A DNA stretch of 14,139 nt from NCBI GenBank assembly GCA_035539855.1, contig DATLHO010000230.1, positions 1 to 14,139 of the forward strand, given 5' to 3'. How positions within the stretch are numbered: position 1 is the stretch's first letter; the number at the start of each line of letters is the position of its first letter. The notes under the pieces were generated by a model that searched no databases, was not told the DNA's origin, and saw only the letters and a list, made by a program, of their open reading frames with translations. The translations under genes were made by a program, and so were the position numbers. This DNA comes from DATLHO01 sp035539855. GTDB lineage: Bacteria > Bacteroidota > Ignavibacteria > OLB7. This document shows, in pieces, positions 1-7,113 of the stretch.

Positions 1-3
1 ATC

Positions 4-3000
4 CTACCCCAGCTCGCCGGACTCCAGCTTGACGATCAGCGCGTTCTGCGCACGGAGCCGGCGCGTGAGGTTGCGCAGGATTCCTCGCGCGACCTCGACC
101 GAGTCGGCCATGATCTCATAGAGCGCGTCCTGGTCGAGGCGCAGCAGGTGGGAATCCTCCAGCGTCGTCACCGAGGCGCTGCGCGGCTCGGGGTCGAGCA
201 GCGAGAGCTCCCCGAAGTGATCGCGCGCGCCGAAGCGGCCGAACTCGTGGTCGCCGTCGTGGACGCGCACCGATCCCTCGTGAATGATGTACATGCAGTT
301 GCCCGGCTCGCCTTTGCGGATGATCTCCTCTCCCCGCGGCACGAACAGCTCCTGCATCGCCTCGGCGACATCGGTGAGGATCTCCTCGGGAGTCTCGCTG
401 AACATGTCGGTGCGCTTGAGCGTCATCACCTTCTCGATCGTCGATATCATGGTGGCTCGCGTTTGAACGTCGTTGATGTCGCCGTCGTCGGACTCGCGTG
501 GCGCGTCGTCGAGGTCGTCGTCGCCGACCGTCCGCGCATCGGTCTCGATGCGCCGCGCGATCTCCGATACCGTCTCGCGGACGACGCGCTCGCGGCACGT
601 CAGCAGGCGCTGCAGGTCGCTTGTCGTGTCGATCGCAGCGTGCGCGTCGGCCAGGCGTAGGGCGCACGCGCGCGTCCACCCCGAGTGACGGCCCTCCTCG
701 TCGTTGTAGATGCCCGAGAGCGCGGCGCCTGGCTCGGGCCGATCGATCGCCGTGACGGCCGTAAGCGCCGCGAGCTGCCGCGCCGGCTCCCGCTCCTCGA
801 AGAGCGGCATCACCCTCTCGGAGACCGCCCTCGGAAGTGTCAGCTCGAGAATCTCGATGGCGTTGGCGCGCAGCGCCGGATCGCTCGAGCCGACCCGATC
901 GCGCGCGCGCAGGACGCGGTCGCGATCGAAGGCGAGAGCGAGCAGCAGCAGGATCCGATTGCGCAGGCGCTCGAGCTCGTAGGCGAGGGCGCTTCCCAGC
1001 GCGCGAGCCGGCTCACCGTACGCCTCGAGCACGACCTCGTGGTGCATCAACAACAGCGTCGCGTCGGCGAGCTCCTCGTCGATCGCGGCAAGCGCGGGCC
1101 CGGGATCGTCGAGCGTCACCGTCCACGCGCCAAGCACCATCGAGCTCGCGGCCTGGTCGCGGACGTCGCGACGCGGGTGCCGCAGCCCTCGCGCGAGGAT
1201 CGCGCGCGCACCGTCGCCGCCGATGCGCTCGGCGATGCGGCAGATGCGCCGCAGCGCGCGAGGATCGTCGCTCGTGTCGAACCTGCGCTCGAGCGCCGGC
1301 AGCGCGACGGCGCCGAGATGAATGAGCGCCGCGGCGGCGGCCTCCGCGTCACGCGCAACCGCGAGCGCAGACACCAGCGGCTCGACGAGCGCGGGGTTGC
1401 CGACCGCGCCGGAGGCGCGCAGCGCCGCCTCGCTGACGTGGCGGTCGGGATCGGCCAGCAGCGGCAGCAGCGGATGATAGAACCCGGGATTGCCGATCGC
1501 GCCGATCGCCCGCGCGGCCCGCGCCCGCTCCGACGGATCCTGCGACGACGCCATCGCCATCAGTCGAGCGCCCGCCGTGAGCACTCCCTGCAGTCCACCG
1601 TTGCGCAGCAATCCGACCATCGCACCGTTGGCAACCTCGGCGCTCGGGTCCTCGAGCAGCGGCGCCGCGACCTCGATCGCGCGATCACCCGCGACCACGC
1701 AGAACACCGTCACGGCCATCCCCCTGAGTCGCTCGTCTTCGTCGCCTTCGATGATCTGCTCGAGCGCTCCTGCGGCTCCCGCGATCGCGAGCTCGTCGAT
1801 GCGGCTGAGCGCTTCGCGGCGCACCGTCGGCGACGGGTGTAGGGCGAGCTCGACGAGAATCCCCTCGAGCTTCTCGCTGCCCGCCTGCGTCAGCAGCGTC
1901 AGCGCGTAGAGCACGTCGGCCGGATCGTCGCTGCGCACGCGGCTCTCGAGGATCGCGGTCGTCGTCGGATCGTCGAGCTCGAGAGCGCCGCCCCGGAGCA
2001 CGCGCTTGCGAAGCGAGTCGCCGACGACCGTGACGTACTCGCGCGCGAGCCCTGTGCTCACCACGATCCACCCGAGCATCAGCAGCGCGAGTCCGATCGA
2101 AACCGCGAAAAGGGTTCCGCCGAGCTGCGTGATCACGATCAGCGCCGCGCCGGCCGCGACCATCGCCATCGGCTCGCCCTTCGCCTTGGCCAGCATGTGC
2201 GCGTCGAGACGTCGCTTCGGGGGCAGCGGCTGGAAGAGGATCAGGTACGCGGTGTTGGCCAGCGGTCCGCGCAGCGTCTCGGCGATCAGGACGGTGAGGC
2301 CGAAGAGCAGCAGCGGCAGCCGCTCGCCCGACGCGATCATCGGCGTGCCGATGATCGCGATGGTCAGCACGAGCAGGATGACCGGCAGCAGCGCGAGTCC
2401 CACCAGCAGACCGTAGCGGCGGATGAAGCGGCCGGACAGGAACGCGCGCGAGAGGATGTTGAGCGCCTTGCCGGCGCCGAAGAAGACGCCGAGAAACGTC
2501 GCGATCTCGGTTCCCGCGAAACGCTTCTGGACGGTGCTCAGGAAGCCGAACTCCAGGAAGAAGAGCGCCGAGAAACTGAACAGCGTAAAGAACAGCAGCA
2601 GCACGAAGTAGCGTCGATCGGCCAGCCGTGGCGTCTGCGCCGCGACGGCGTCGTGACCGCCGACGCGGTAGTCGGCCGCCTGCGATTCGCCTTCGTGCCG
2701 GGAGCTCGCGTTGCCCTCGCCACCGTGCGCATCGCCGTGGCCTCCACCGATGCCGGAGAGGCGGTCGCGATAGCGATCGAGCATCCGGCGCAGCGCCGGC
2801 AGTGACAGCATCAGCGCGGCGGCGGCGAACAGCAGCAGGTTCTCGGTGCCGGCGAGGTAGACCAGCAGCGGCACCGAGAGATACCCGATGACCTTCGCGA
2901 CCGACTCGCCGAGACTGACCATCCCGAACAGGCGCCGGCTCTGGCGCACGTCGAAGAGCACCGCCGAGAGCTCCCAGAAGCGGGAGTCGATCAGGTAGTG

Positions 3001-3381
3001 CATGACGTGGTACCAGACCAGGAGCATGAACGCGACCACGAACGGATCGGTCAGCTCCAGGAGCACGCGCAACAACAGCACGACCGGCACCAGCACGACG
3101 ACCGACCACTGCAGCAGTCGCTCGAAGCGCACGCGATGCTCCAGCCGCGCATACGCCATCGCGCAGGCCGCGCTGAGCAGGCCCGCGGCGAGATAGACCC
3201 ACGCGAGGTTGTCGAAGTCGTGGAGCTCGAGTCGCTCGAGGAACAGGGCGTTGGCGGCGGTGAAGAAGTAGGCGAGGGCGATCCCCTGCAGAAGCGAGTG
3301 CAGCAAGAGCATTCCGACGAGGCTACCCTCGCCGGGACGCAGGTCGAGCGCGAGACGGAGGCGTTCCTTGAGGATGATCAT
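4..3381 (-). CDS. NTT/MFS-like membrane transporter fused to HEAT repeats and a cyclic-nucleotide-binding domain
   Basis: The 1125-residue protein has three parts. Residues 20-445 are a polytopic membrane region of about 11-12 hydrophobic segments. It begins with an RPGE motif (15-18), as in Tlc/NTT nucleotide transporters, and is split by a hydrophilic Gly/His-rich loop (about 205-250). Residues 465-940 are repeating Ala/Leu-rich helical pairs such as NPGFYHPLLPLLADPDRHVS, typical of HEAT repeats. After an acidic linker (945-975), residues 990-1115 form a cNMP-binding domain with the phosphate-binding-cassette motif FGELSLLDPEPRSASV (1056-1071, Glu1058, Arg1067). I infer an inner-membrane transporter or sensor whose cytoplasmic domain responds to cAMP or cGMP; the transported substrate is unknown. 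The ATG at 3381 lies 19 bp after the MBL gene, so it is probably the last gene of the dodecin-MBL cluster. The cNMP and HEAT calls are firm; the NTT assignment over generic MFS is moderate. Confidence 0.85.
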   Translation of the reverse strand: MIILKERLRLALDLRPGEGSLVGMLLLHSLLQGIALAYFFTAANALFLERLELHDFDNLAWVYLAAGLLSAACAMAYARLEHRVRFERLLQWSVVVLVPVVLLLRVLLELTDPFVVAFMLLVWYHVMHYLIDSRFWELSAVLFDVRQSRRLFGMVSLGESVAKVIGYLSVPLLVYLAGTENLLLFAAAALMLSLPALRRMLDRYRDRLSGIGGGHGDAHGGEGNASSRHEGESQAADYRVGGHDAVAAQTPRLADRRYFVLLLFFTLFSFSALFFLEFGFLSTVQKRFAGTEIATFLGVFFGAGKALNILSRAFLSGRFIRRYGLLVGLALLPVILLVLTIAIIGTPMIASGERLPLLLFGLTVLIAETLRGPLANTAYLILFQPLPPKRRLDAHMLAKAKGEPMAMVAAGAALIVITQLGGTLFAVSIGLALLMLGWIVVSTGLAREYVTVVGDSLRKRVLRGGALELDDPTTTAILESRVRSDDPADVLYALTLLTQAGSEKLEGILVELALHPSPTVRREALSRIDELAIAGAAGALEQIIEGDEDERLRGMAVTVFCVVAGDRAIEVAAPLLEDPSAEVANGAMVGLLRNGGLQGVLTAGARLMAMASSQDPSERARAARAIGAIGNPGFYHPLLPLLADPDRHVSEAALRASGAVGNPALVEPLVSALAVARDAEAAAAALIHLGAVALPALERRFDTSDDPRALRRICRIAERIGGDGARAILARGLRHPRRDVRDQAASSMVLGAWTVTLDDPGPALAAIDEELADATLLLMHHEVVLEAYGEPARALGSALAYELERLRNRILLLLALAFDRDRVLRARDRVGSSDPALRANAIEILELTLPRAVSERVMPLFEEREPARQLAALTAVTAIDRPEPGAALSGIYNDEEGRHSGWTRACALRLADAHAAIDTTSDLQRLLTCRERVVRETVSEIARRIETDARTVGDDDLDDAPRESDDGDINDVQTRATMISTIEKVMTLKRTDMFSETPEEILTDVAEAMQELFVPRGEEIIRKGEPGNCMYIIHEGSVRVHDGDHEFGRFGARDHFGELSLLDPEPRSASVTTLEDSHLLRLDQDALYEIMADSVEVARGILRNLTRRLRAQNALIVKLESGELG

Positions 3382-3400
3382 CGCATCGGTACGTCACTCG

Positions 3401-4231
3401 TCACAGCTGCAGCGAGAGTCCCTCGCGCGCAACGATCGCCGTCATGAGGCCCTCACCGGCCAGTCGCTGGTCGACCTGCTCGGCGATTTCGTCGAGCGCA
3501 TCGTCGGTGCGGTCGGGATCGTGATGGAACAGGACGAGGCGTCGCGCGCCGGCGTCGCGTGCCAGGTCGCACGCCTCGCCGATGGTGCTGTGCCCCCATC
3601 CCCTGCGCTCGGTCATCTCCTCGTCGAGATAGGTCGCGTCGTGAATGAGCAGGTCGGCGTCGCGGCAGAAGTCGACGAGCGTCTCGCGGCTGGTCGTCGG
3701 CTCGTTCGGCGGATCGATCTCGTTGTCGGTCATGTAGATGACGGAACGACCACCATACTCGATGCGGAATCCGGTAGCGCCGCCGGGATGATTGTTCGCG
3801 ATCATCCGCACGGTGATGCCGCTCGCCTCGAGCTTCTGCCAGAGCCCCTCCTCCTCGTGCGAGATGCGCGCGCGGAGCACGTCGCGATCGACCGCCGAAT
3901 GGATGCCGTCCATCAGCCGCAGCAGCGACCAGTCGTCGTTGACGTGCGGCACCGGCAGCAGGTGGATCGAGCGCTCGGGCTGATAGATGGGTCCGAAGAA
4001 CGGGAAGCCCTCGATGTGATCCCAGTGCCGGTGGGTGATCGCGATGTAGATCTCGTGATCGGTCGTGTCGAGCCACTGCCCCAGACGCCGGATCCCCGTC
4101 CCCGCATCGAGCACGAGGATGTGCCCGGCGTCGAAGGTGATCGTCACGCAGGGCGTGTTCCCCCCGTAGCGCACGGTCGCGGGACCGGGACTCGGGATCG
4201 AGCCGCGGACACCCCAGAAGTGAACGGTCAT
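3401..4231 (-). CDS. MBL-fold metal-dependent hydrolase (RNase Z/PhnP/phosphodiesterase-like)
   Basis: The 276-residue protein has the metallo-beta-lactamase fold signature. The N-terminus FWGVRGSIPSPG and GGNTPC are followed by LDAGTG (41-46) and the metal site THRHWDH (66-72, His67, His69, Asp71, His72). Further likely ligands are His148 (NNHPGG), Asp169 (YMTDNE), His197-Asp198 (LIHDATY), His214 (GWGHST) and His236-His237. The complete ligand set suggests an active two-metal phosphodiesterase or hydrolase, probably cytosolic because no signal peptide is visible. The family includes tRNase Z-like, PhnP-like and cyclic-nucleotide phosphodiesterase enzymes, and the sequence alone does not decide between them. 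It starts 26 bp after the dodecin stop and ends 19 bp before the transporter start, consistent with one operon. No strong Shine-Dalgarno sequence is visible. The pairing with a cNMP-binding protein makes a cyclic-nucleotide substrate attractive but unproven. Confidence 0.88.
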   Translation of the reverse strand: MTVHFWGVRGSIPSPGPATVRYGGNTPCVTITFDAGHILVLDAGTGIRRLGQWLDTTDHEIYIAITHRHWDHIEGFPFFGPIYQPERSIHLLPVPHVNDDWSLLRLMDGIHSAVDRDVLRARISHEEEGLWQKLEASGITVRMIANNHPGGATGFRIEYGGRSVIYMTDNEIDPPNEPTTSRETLVDFCRDADLLIHDATYLDEEMTERRGWGHSTIGEACDLARDAGARRLVLFHHDPDRTDDALDEIAEQVDQRLAGEGLMTAIVAREGLSLQL

Positions 4232-4257
4232 TCAGGCAGGGTTGGTCGGATGGGCGA

Positions 4258-4473
4258 TCAGCCTTCGTCGTCGAGCGTGAAGCCGATCTTGATCGTGACC
4301 TGCCAGTGGGCGACGGCGCCGTTGTCGATCTGACCGCGCGTCTCGGTCACCTCGAACCAGCGCATGTTGCGGATGGTCTTCCCCGCTCGCGCGACCGCGT
4401 TGCGCACGGCCTCGTCGATCGATACGGGTGAGGAGCCGGTCAGCTCGGTCAGCTTGTAGACGTGATTGCTCAT
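4258..4473 (-). CDS. Dodecin family flavin-binding protein
   Basis: The 71-residue protein matches the usual dodecin length. It has the N-terminal VYKLTELTGSSP strand, the SIDEAVRNAVARAGKTIRN helix, the RWFEVTETRG strand carrying the conserved flavin-stacking Trp, and the C-terminal AHWQVTIKIGF strand carrying the conserved Gln. Dodecins form hollow dodecamers that store or buffer FMN, riboflavin and related flavins in the cytoplasm. It is the first gene of a minus-strand cluster, followed after 26 bp by the MBL hydrolase. A TATCTT promoter-like box lies 101 bp upstream, giving an unusually long GC-rich leader. Family membership is very secure. No functional link to the downstream genes is known to me. 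Confidence 0.95.
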   Translation of the reverse strand: MSNHVYKLTELTGSSPVSIDEAVRNAVARAGKTIRNMRWFEVTETRGQIDNGAVAHWQVTIKIGFTLDDEG

Positions 4474-4574
4474 GTGTGAGGTCGCGGTCGCGACGACGCA
4501 CGCGCGTCGGACCGGAGTAAAGTGTGAGTGTCGTAGCGCGGATCGACGTGGTCGCTCGGGACCCCGCGTGCGCG

Positions 4575-4580
4575 AAGATA
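4575..4580 (-). promoter_or_regulatory. Putative promoter -10/-7 box (GTATCTT) for the dodecin cluster
   Basis: Read on the minus strand this site is GTATCTTCG, the same core found on the plus strand ahead of the RraA, AlbA_2 and hslU genes. It resembles the TAnnTTTG -7 box of Bacteroidota primary-sigma promoters. It lies 101 bp before the dodecin ATG in an otherwise GC-rich spacer. I see no convincing -33 box at the expected distance, so the call rests on recurrence and position. Confidence 0.45.
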
Positions 4581-4659
4581 CACGATTGGCCCCATCGGTG
4601 GTACGGCGCGTGCAGGCGATTCACCGGGCCGACGTTCGCACTCGGCGACTGCGCCCGCG

Positions 4660-4665
4660 TATCTT
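4660..4665 (+). promoter_or_regulatory. Putative promoter -10/-7 box (GTATCTT) for the RraA-family gene
   Basis: GTATCTTATC sits 27 bp before the ATG of the RraA-family gene. A weak TTCG-containing -33-like element ends 19 bp upstream of it. A purine-rich GAGGAG at 4683-4688 lies between the box and the start codon and is a good ribosome binding site. The box is 79 bp from the divergent copy serving dodecin, so the spacer looks like a two-way promoter region. Confidence 0.45.
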
Positions 4666-4692
4666 ATCGGCGATCAACCGACGAGGAGCATC

Positions 4693-5391
4693 ATGAGCGA
4701 GCAGGCACGAGAGTTCGAGGCGGGCGCCGCGGACGATGACGCGATCGAGGAGAAGCTCGACGGAATGCGTCGCTTCTACACGCCGCTGGTTTCCGATACG
4801 ATGGAGCGGCTGGGCATGAAGTCCGGCGCGCTGCACCATTCGATCCAGCCGGTGCTTCCCGATCCGTCGTTGAAGGTCTGCGGACTCGCCTACCCATGCC
4901 GCGTCATCCCGACGCGCGAGTACGTCGAGATCGACCGGCTCCTGGAGATGGTCGACAGCATTCCGAGAAACTCGTTCGTGGTGGTCTCGGCCGATCAGGA
5001 CATCGGCGCGGCGCTCTGGGGAGGGCTGATGAGCGCCCGTGCGCGGGCTCGCGGGGCGGTCGGGGCGGCGGTCAACGGCGGTGTGCGCGACATCGAGCAG
5101 ATCGCGGCGCTGGACTTCCCGGTCTTCGGCAGCTACCGCTGCATCACCGACATCCGGCGTCGCGGCTACATGGCGAAGTACAACGTCCCGGTCTACTCGG
5201 CGGGTCAGACGATCGTTCCGGGCGATGTGATCTTCGGCGACGCCAACGGCGTGCTCGTGATCGCGCGCGAGCGCTTCGATCGCGTCTACGCCGAGCTCGA
5301 GCGAGCCTACGGCGAGGAGCAGCAGACGCAGCGCAAGCTCGTCGACGGAACCGGCGCGCGCGACGTCTTCAAGGAGTTCGGGCGGTTCTGA
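4693..5391 (+). CDS. RraA/HMG-aldolase family protein (demethylmenaquinone methyltransferase-like fold)
   Basis: This 232-residue protein has the family core. WGGLMSARARARGAVG (109-124) is followed by AAVNGGVRD, with Arg132-Asp133 as the conserved substrate/metal pair, and by VPGDVIFGDANGVLVI (175-190) with the conserved Asp183. Relatives include the RNase E inhibitor RraA and 4-hydroxy-4-methyl-2-oxoglutarate/oxaloacetate aldolases. Many members are mislabelled as methyltransferases. The conserved Arg-Asp favours a class II aldolase or decarboxylase on a small keto-acid, but the substrate cannot be read from the sequence. It carries an acidic N-terminal extension of about 20 residues. A GAGGAG ribosome binding site 4 nt before the ATG supports this start. 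The gene is monocistronic, and its stop codon abuts the stop of the convergent PASTA gene. Confidence 0.88.
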   Translation: MSEQAREFEAGAADDDAIEEKLDGMRRFYTPLVSDTMERLGMKSGALHHSIQPVLPDPSLKVCGLAYPCRVIPTREYVEIDRLLEMVDSIPRNSFVVVSADQDIGAALWGGLMSARARARGAVGAAVNGGVRDIEQIAALDFPVFGSYRCITDIRRRGYMAKYNVPVYSAGQTIVPGDVIFGDANGVLVIARERFDRVYAELERAYGEEQQTQRKLVDGTGARDVFKEFGRF

Positions 5392-6261
5392 CTACTCGTC
5401 GCCGATGTTCGAGACGCTGCCGTCGTCGCCCCCGATCGGAGCCGCGCCACCGGCGCCTCCGCCGGCCGACGACACCGTGACGTCGATCGCGGCGCCCTGA
5501 GCGACCTGCGAGTACGGTGAGATCGCCTGCTCGATGACGGTGTTCGGCAGATAGGCTGGATCGTCCTTGTAGCGGATGATGCCGAGAACGAGGCCGGCAT
5601 TCTGCAGACGCACGCGCGCCTGTTCGACGTCGAGCGAGATCAGGTTCGGCATCATGGTGAAGCGCGTGCTGGGGCCGCGGCTGACCATCACGTCGACGAC
5701 GGTCGTCGGCCGGGCGCCGACCTTCGGCGGGATGCTCTGCGCGTAGATCAGGTCGCGCATGATCGTGTCGTTGTAATCGTACTCGATCTCGCCGAGGTCG
5801 AAGCCGACCCGCATCAACTGGATGCGCGCCTCGCGCACGGGCATGCCGAGCAGATCGATCATCGGCATCATCTCCGAGCCCTGGCTGAGCGTCAGGTAGA
5901 TACGACGTCCCTCCTTCGTCTCGGAGCCTCCGTACGGAAGCTGCCGCACGACGGTGCCGGCGGGGTACTTGTCGCTGTACTGCGGCTCGCCCTTCTTGAC
6001 CTCGAAGCCGAGCTTCTCGAGCTTCGAGCGGGCCTCGGCGAAGCTGACGCCGACGACGTTGGGGACCTTTTCGGTGGCGCCGAGCTTGACGTACATCGGC
6101 ATCAGGACCTTGTCGAAGAGCACGAGCAGGGCGAAGAGCACCCCGACGGAGATCCCCAGGTACTTCAGCAGAGAACGCCAGGAGACGCGGTCATCGCGCT
6201 CTTCGAGCAGCTCGTCGTCGTTGTCGGCAGCGGTGGCGCTGGTTCTTGAAACGTTGTTCAT
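5392..6261 (-). CDS. Single-pass membrane protein with three PASTA domains, no kinase
   Basis: The 289-residue protein begins with an acidic cytoplasmic tail (DDELLEERDDR). One transmembrane helix follows (about 31-55, YLGISVGVLFALLVLFDKVL). Three PASTA domains come next at about 65-127 (KVPNVVGVSFAEARSKLEKL), 132-195 (MIDLLGMPVREARIQLMRVG) and 202-265 (MPNLISLDVEQARVRLQNAG). A Gly-rich, disordered tail ends the protein. PASTA domains bind peptidoglycan fragments or beta-lactams in Ser/Thr kinases and PBPs, but neither catalytic domain is present here. Stand-alone PASTA proteins are common in Bacteroidota; a cell-envelope role facing the periplasm is inferred. It diverges from the AlbA_2 gene across 128 bp and converges on the RraA gene with no intergenic base. 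A weak TAGATTCG box on the minus strand (6278-6285) lies 16 bp before the start. Confidence 0.88.
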   Translation of the reverse strand: MNNVSRTSATAADNDDELLEERDDRVSWRSLLKYLGISVGVLFALLVLFDKVLMPMYVKLGATEKVPNVVGVSFAEARSKLEKLGFEVKKGEPQYSDKYPAGTVVRQLPYGGSETKEGRRIYLTLSQGSEMMPMIDLLGMPVREARIQLMRVGFDLGEIEYDYNDTIMRDLIYAQSIPPKVGARPTTVVDVMVSRGPSTRFTMMPNLISLDVEQARVRLQNAGLVLGIIRYKDDPAYLPNTVIEQAISPYSQVAQGAAIDVTVSSAGGGAGGAAPIGGDDGSVSNIGDE

Positions 6262-6337
6262 GGTGTCGGTTCGTCGCCGAATCTACGAACAAAGCGCCCC
6301 TTGCGGAAGCCCACGGCTGCCCGCGACGGCGAGTTCG

Positions 6338-6345
6338 TATCTTTT
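6338..6345 (+). promoter_or_regulatory. Putative promoter -7 box (GTATCTTTT) for the AlbA_2 gene
   Basis: GTATCTTTTCG lies in the 128-bp divergent spacer between the PASTA and AlbA_2 genes, about 45 bp before the AlbA_2 ATG. It shares the TATCTT core with boxes ahead of dodecin, RraA and hslU, and fits TAnnTTTG at seven of eight positions. No clear -33 element was found. Confidence 0.45.
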
Positions 6346-6389
6346 CGACCCGGGGATTGCGGCACGGAGTATGGAGCCACTGGCAGTGT

Positions 6390-7055
6390 ATGGATGCAAG
6401 AACCCTGCGTCAGATCATCGAGGTCGGAGAGTCGGACACGGTCGAGTTCAAGCGGAAGTTCTCGGGCTTCGAGAAGATCGCCCGCGAGATGATCGCGCTC
6501 GCCAACACCCGCGGCGGCATGCTCCTGATCGGCGTCGACGATGACGGTTCGATCGTCGGCGTGCGCAGCGAGAAGTCCGAGATCGAGCTCGTCACCGCCG
6601 CCGCCGAGCACTATGCCGACCCGCCGATCGAGGCCGAGATCGACATCGTCGACATCGACGGCGAGGACGTGATCGTCGTGCGCATTCCCGAGAGCCGGCA
6701 GAAGCCGCATCGTCTCGTCGTCGACGGCGCGGTCACGCGTCGCGAGGGCACCTCCGACTTCGCCGCGGGCGTCTTCATCCGCCACGGCGAGCGTTCGATC
6801 GCCGCAAGCAATGAAGCCGCTCGCGTGCTCGCCTCGACCGGACCCGACACTCCGCCGCTTCGCCTGGAGATCGGCGAGATCGAGCAGGCCCTCTTCGACT
6901 ACCTCCACCGCCACGAGCGCATCACGATCGCCCAGTACCGTCTGCTCGCCAACATCTCGAAGCGCCGCGCCTCGCGCAGCCTCGTGCGGCTCGTCCGCGC
7001 CGGACTGCTGCGGATCTTCACGCACGAGGCTGAGGACTTCTACACGCTTGCGTGA
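6390..7055 (+). CDS. AlbA_2 (Schlafen-type) domain protein with C-terminal winged-helix, putative transcriptional regulator
   Basis: The 221-residue protein starts with a clear AlbA_2 domain. ESDTVEFKRKF (14-24) is followed by REMIALANTRGGMLLIGVD (32-50), DDGSIVGV (51-58) and the later VDGAVTRREGTS. AlbA_2 domains occur in putative DNA-binding regulators and in Schlafen-type nucleases. The C-terminal 60-65 residues (EIEQALFDYLHRHERITIAQYRLLANISKRRASRSLVRLVRAGLLR, in separate short helices) look like a winged-helix fold. That architecture favours a DNA-binding regulator over a nuclease. I chose the ATG at 6390 because family similarity begins right after it. The open frame extends upstream to 6246, but that part encodes Cys/Arg-rich sequence unlike the family, and it overlaps both the divergent PASTA start and the promoter-like box. 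No Shine-Dalgarno sequence is obvious. The target genes are unknown; the divergent PASTA gene is a candidate. Confidence 0.85.
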   Translation: MDARTLRQIIEVGESDTVEFKRKFSGFEKIAREMIALANTRGGMLLIGVDDDGSIVGVRSEKSEIELVTAAAEHYADPPIEAEIDIVDIDGEDVIVVRIPESRQKPHRLVVDGAVTRREGTSDFAAGVFIRHGERSIAASNEAARVLASTGPDTPPLRLEIGEIEQALFDYLHRHERITIAQYRLLANISKRRASRSLVRLVRAGLLRIFTHEAEDFYTLA

Positions 7056-7113
7056 GCTCCCGGAGTTTCGCTCCTGCCACCCCGTCGGCCCGCGCTCGTA
7101 ATGATCGTCGAGC

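Noticed and set aside
1685..3202. 505-codon open frame on the minus strand within the transporter gene
   Set aside because: Arg/Ala-rich frame-shifted copy of the transporter coding sequence; the true frame has clear TM and HEAT structure.
3368..4333. 321-codon plus-strand open frame over the MBL gene
   Set aside because: Antisense to an MBL hydrolase with a complete metal site; no recognisable product.
6246..6389. N-terminal extension of the AlbA_2 gene
   Set aside because: The residues are unlike the family, the stretch overlaps the divergent PASTA start, and it would place the promoter-like box inside coding sequence.
7056..7113. Terminator between the convergent AlbA_2 and TauE/SafE genes
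   Set aside because: Only a 4-bp GGAG/CTCC hairpin without a T tract is visible, too weak to call.
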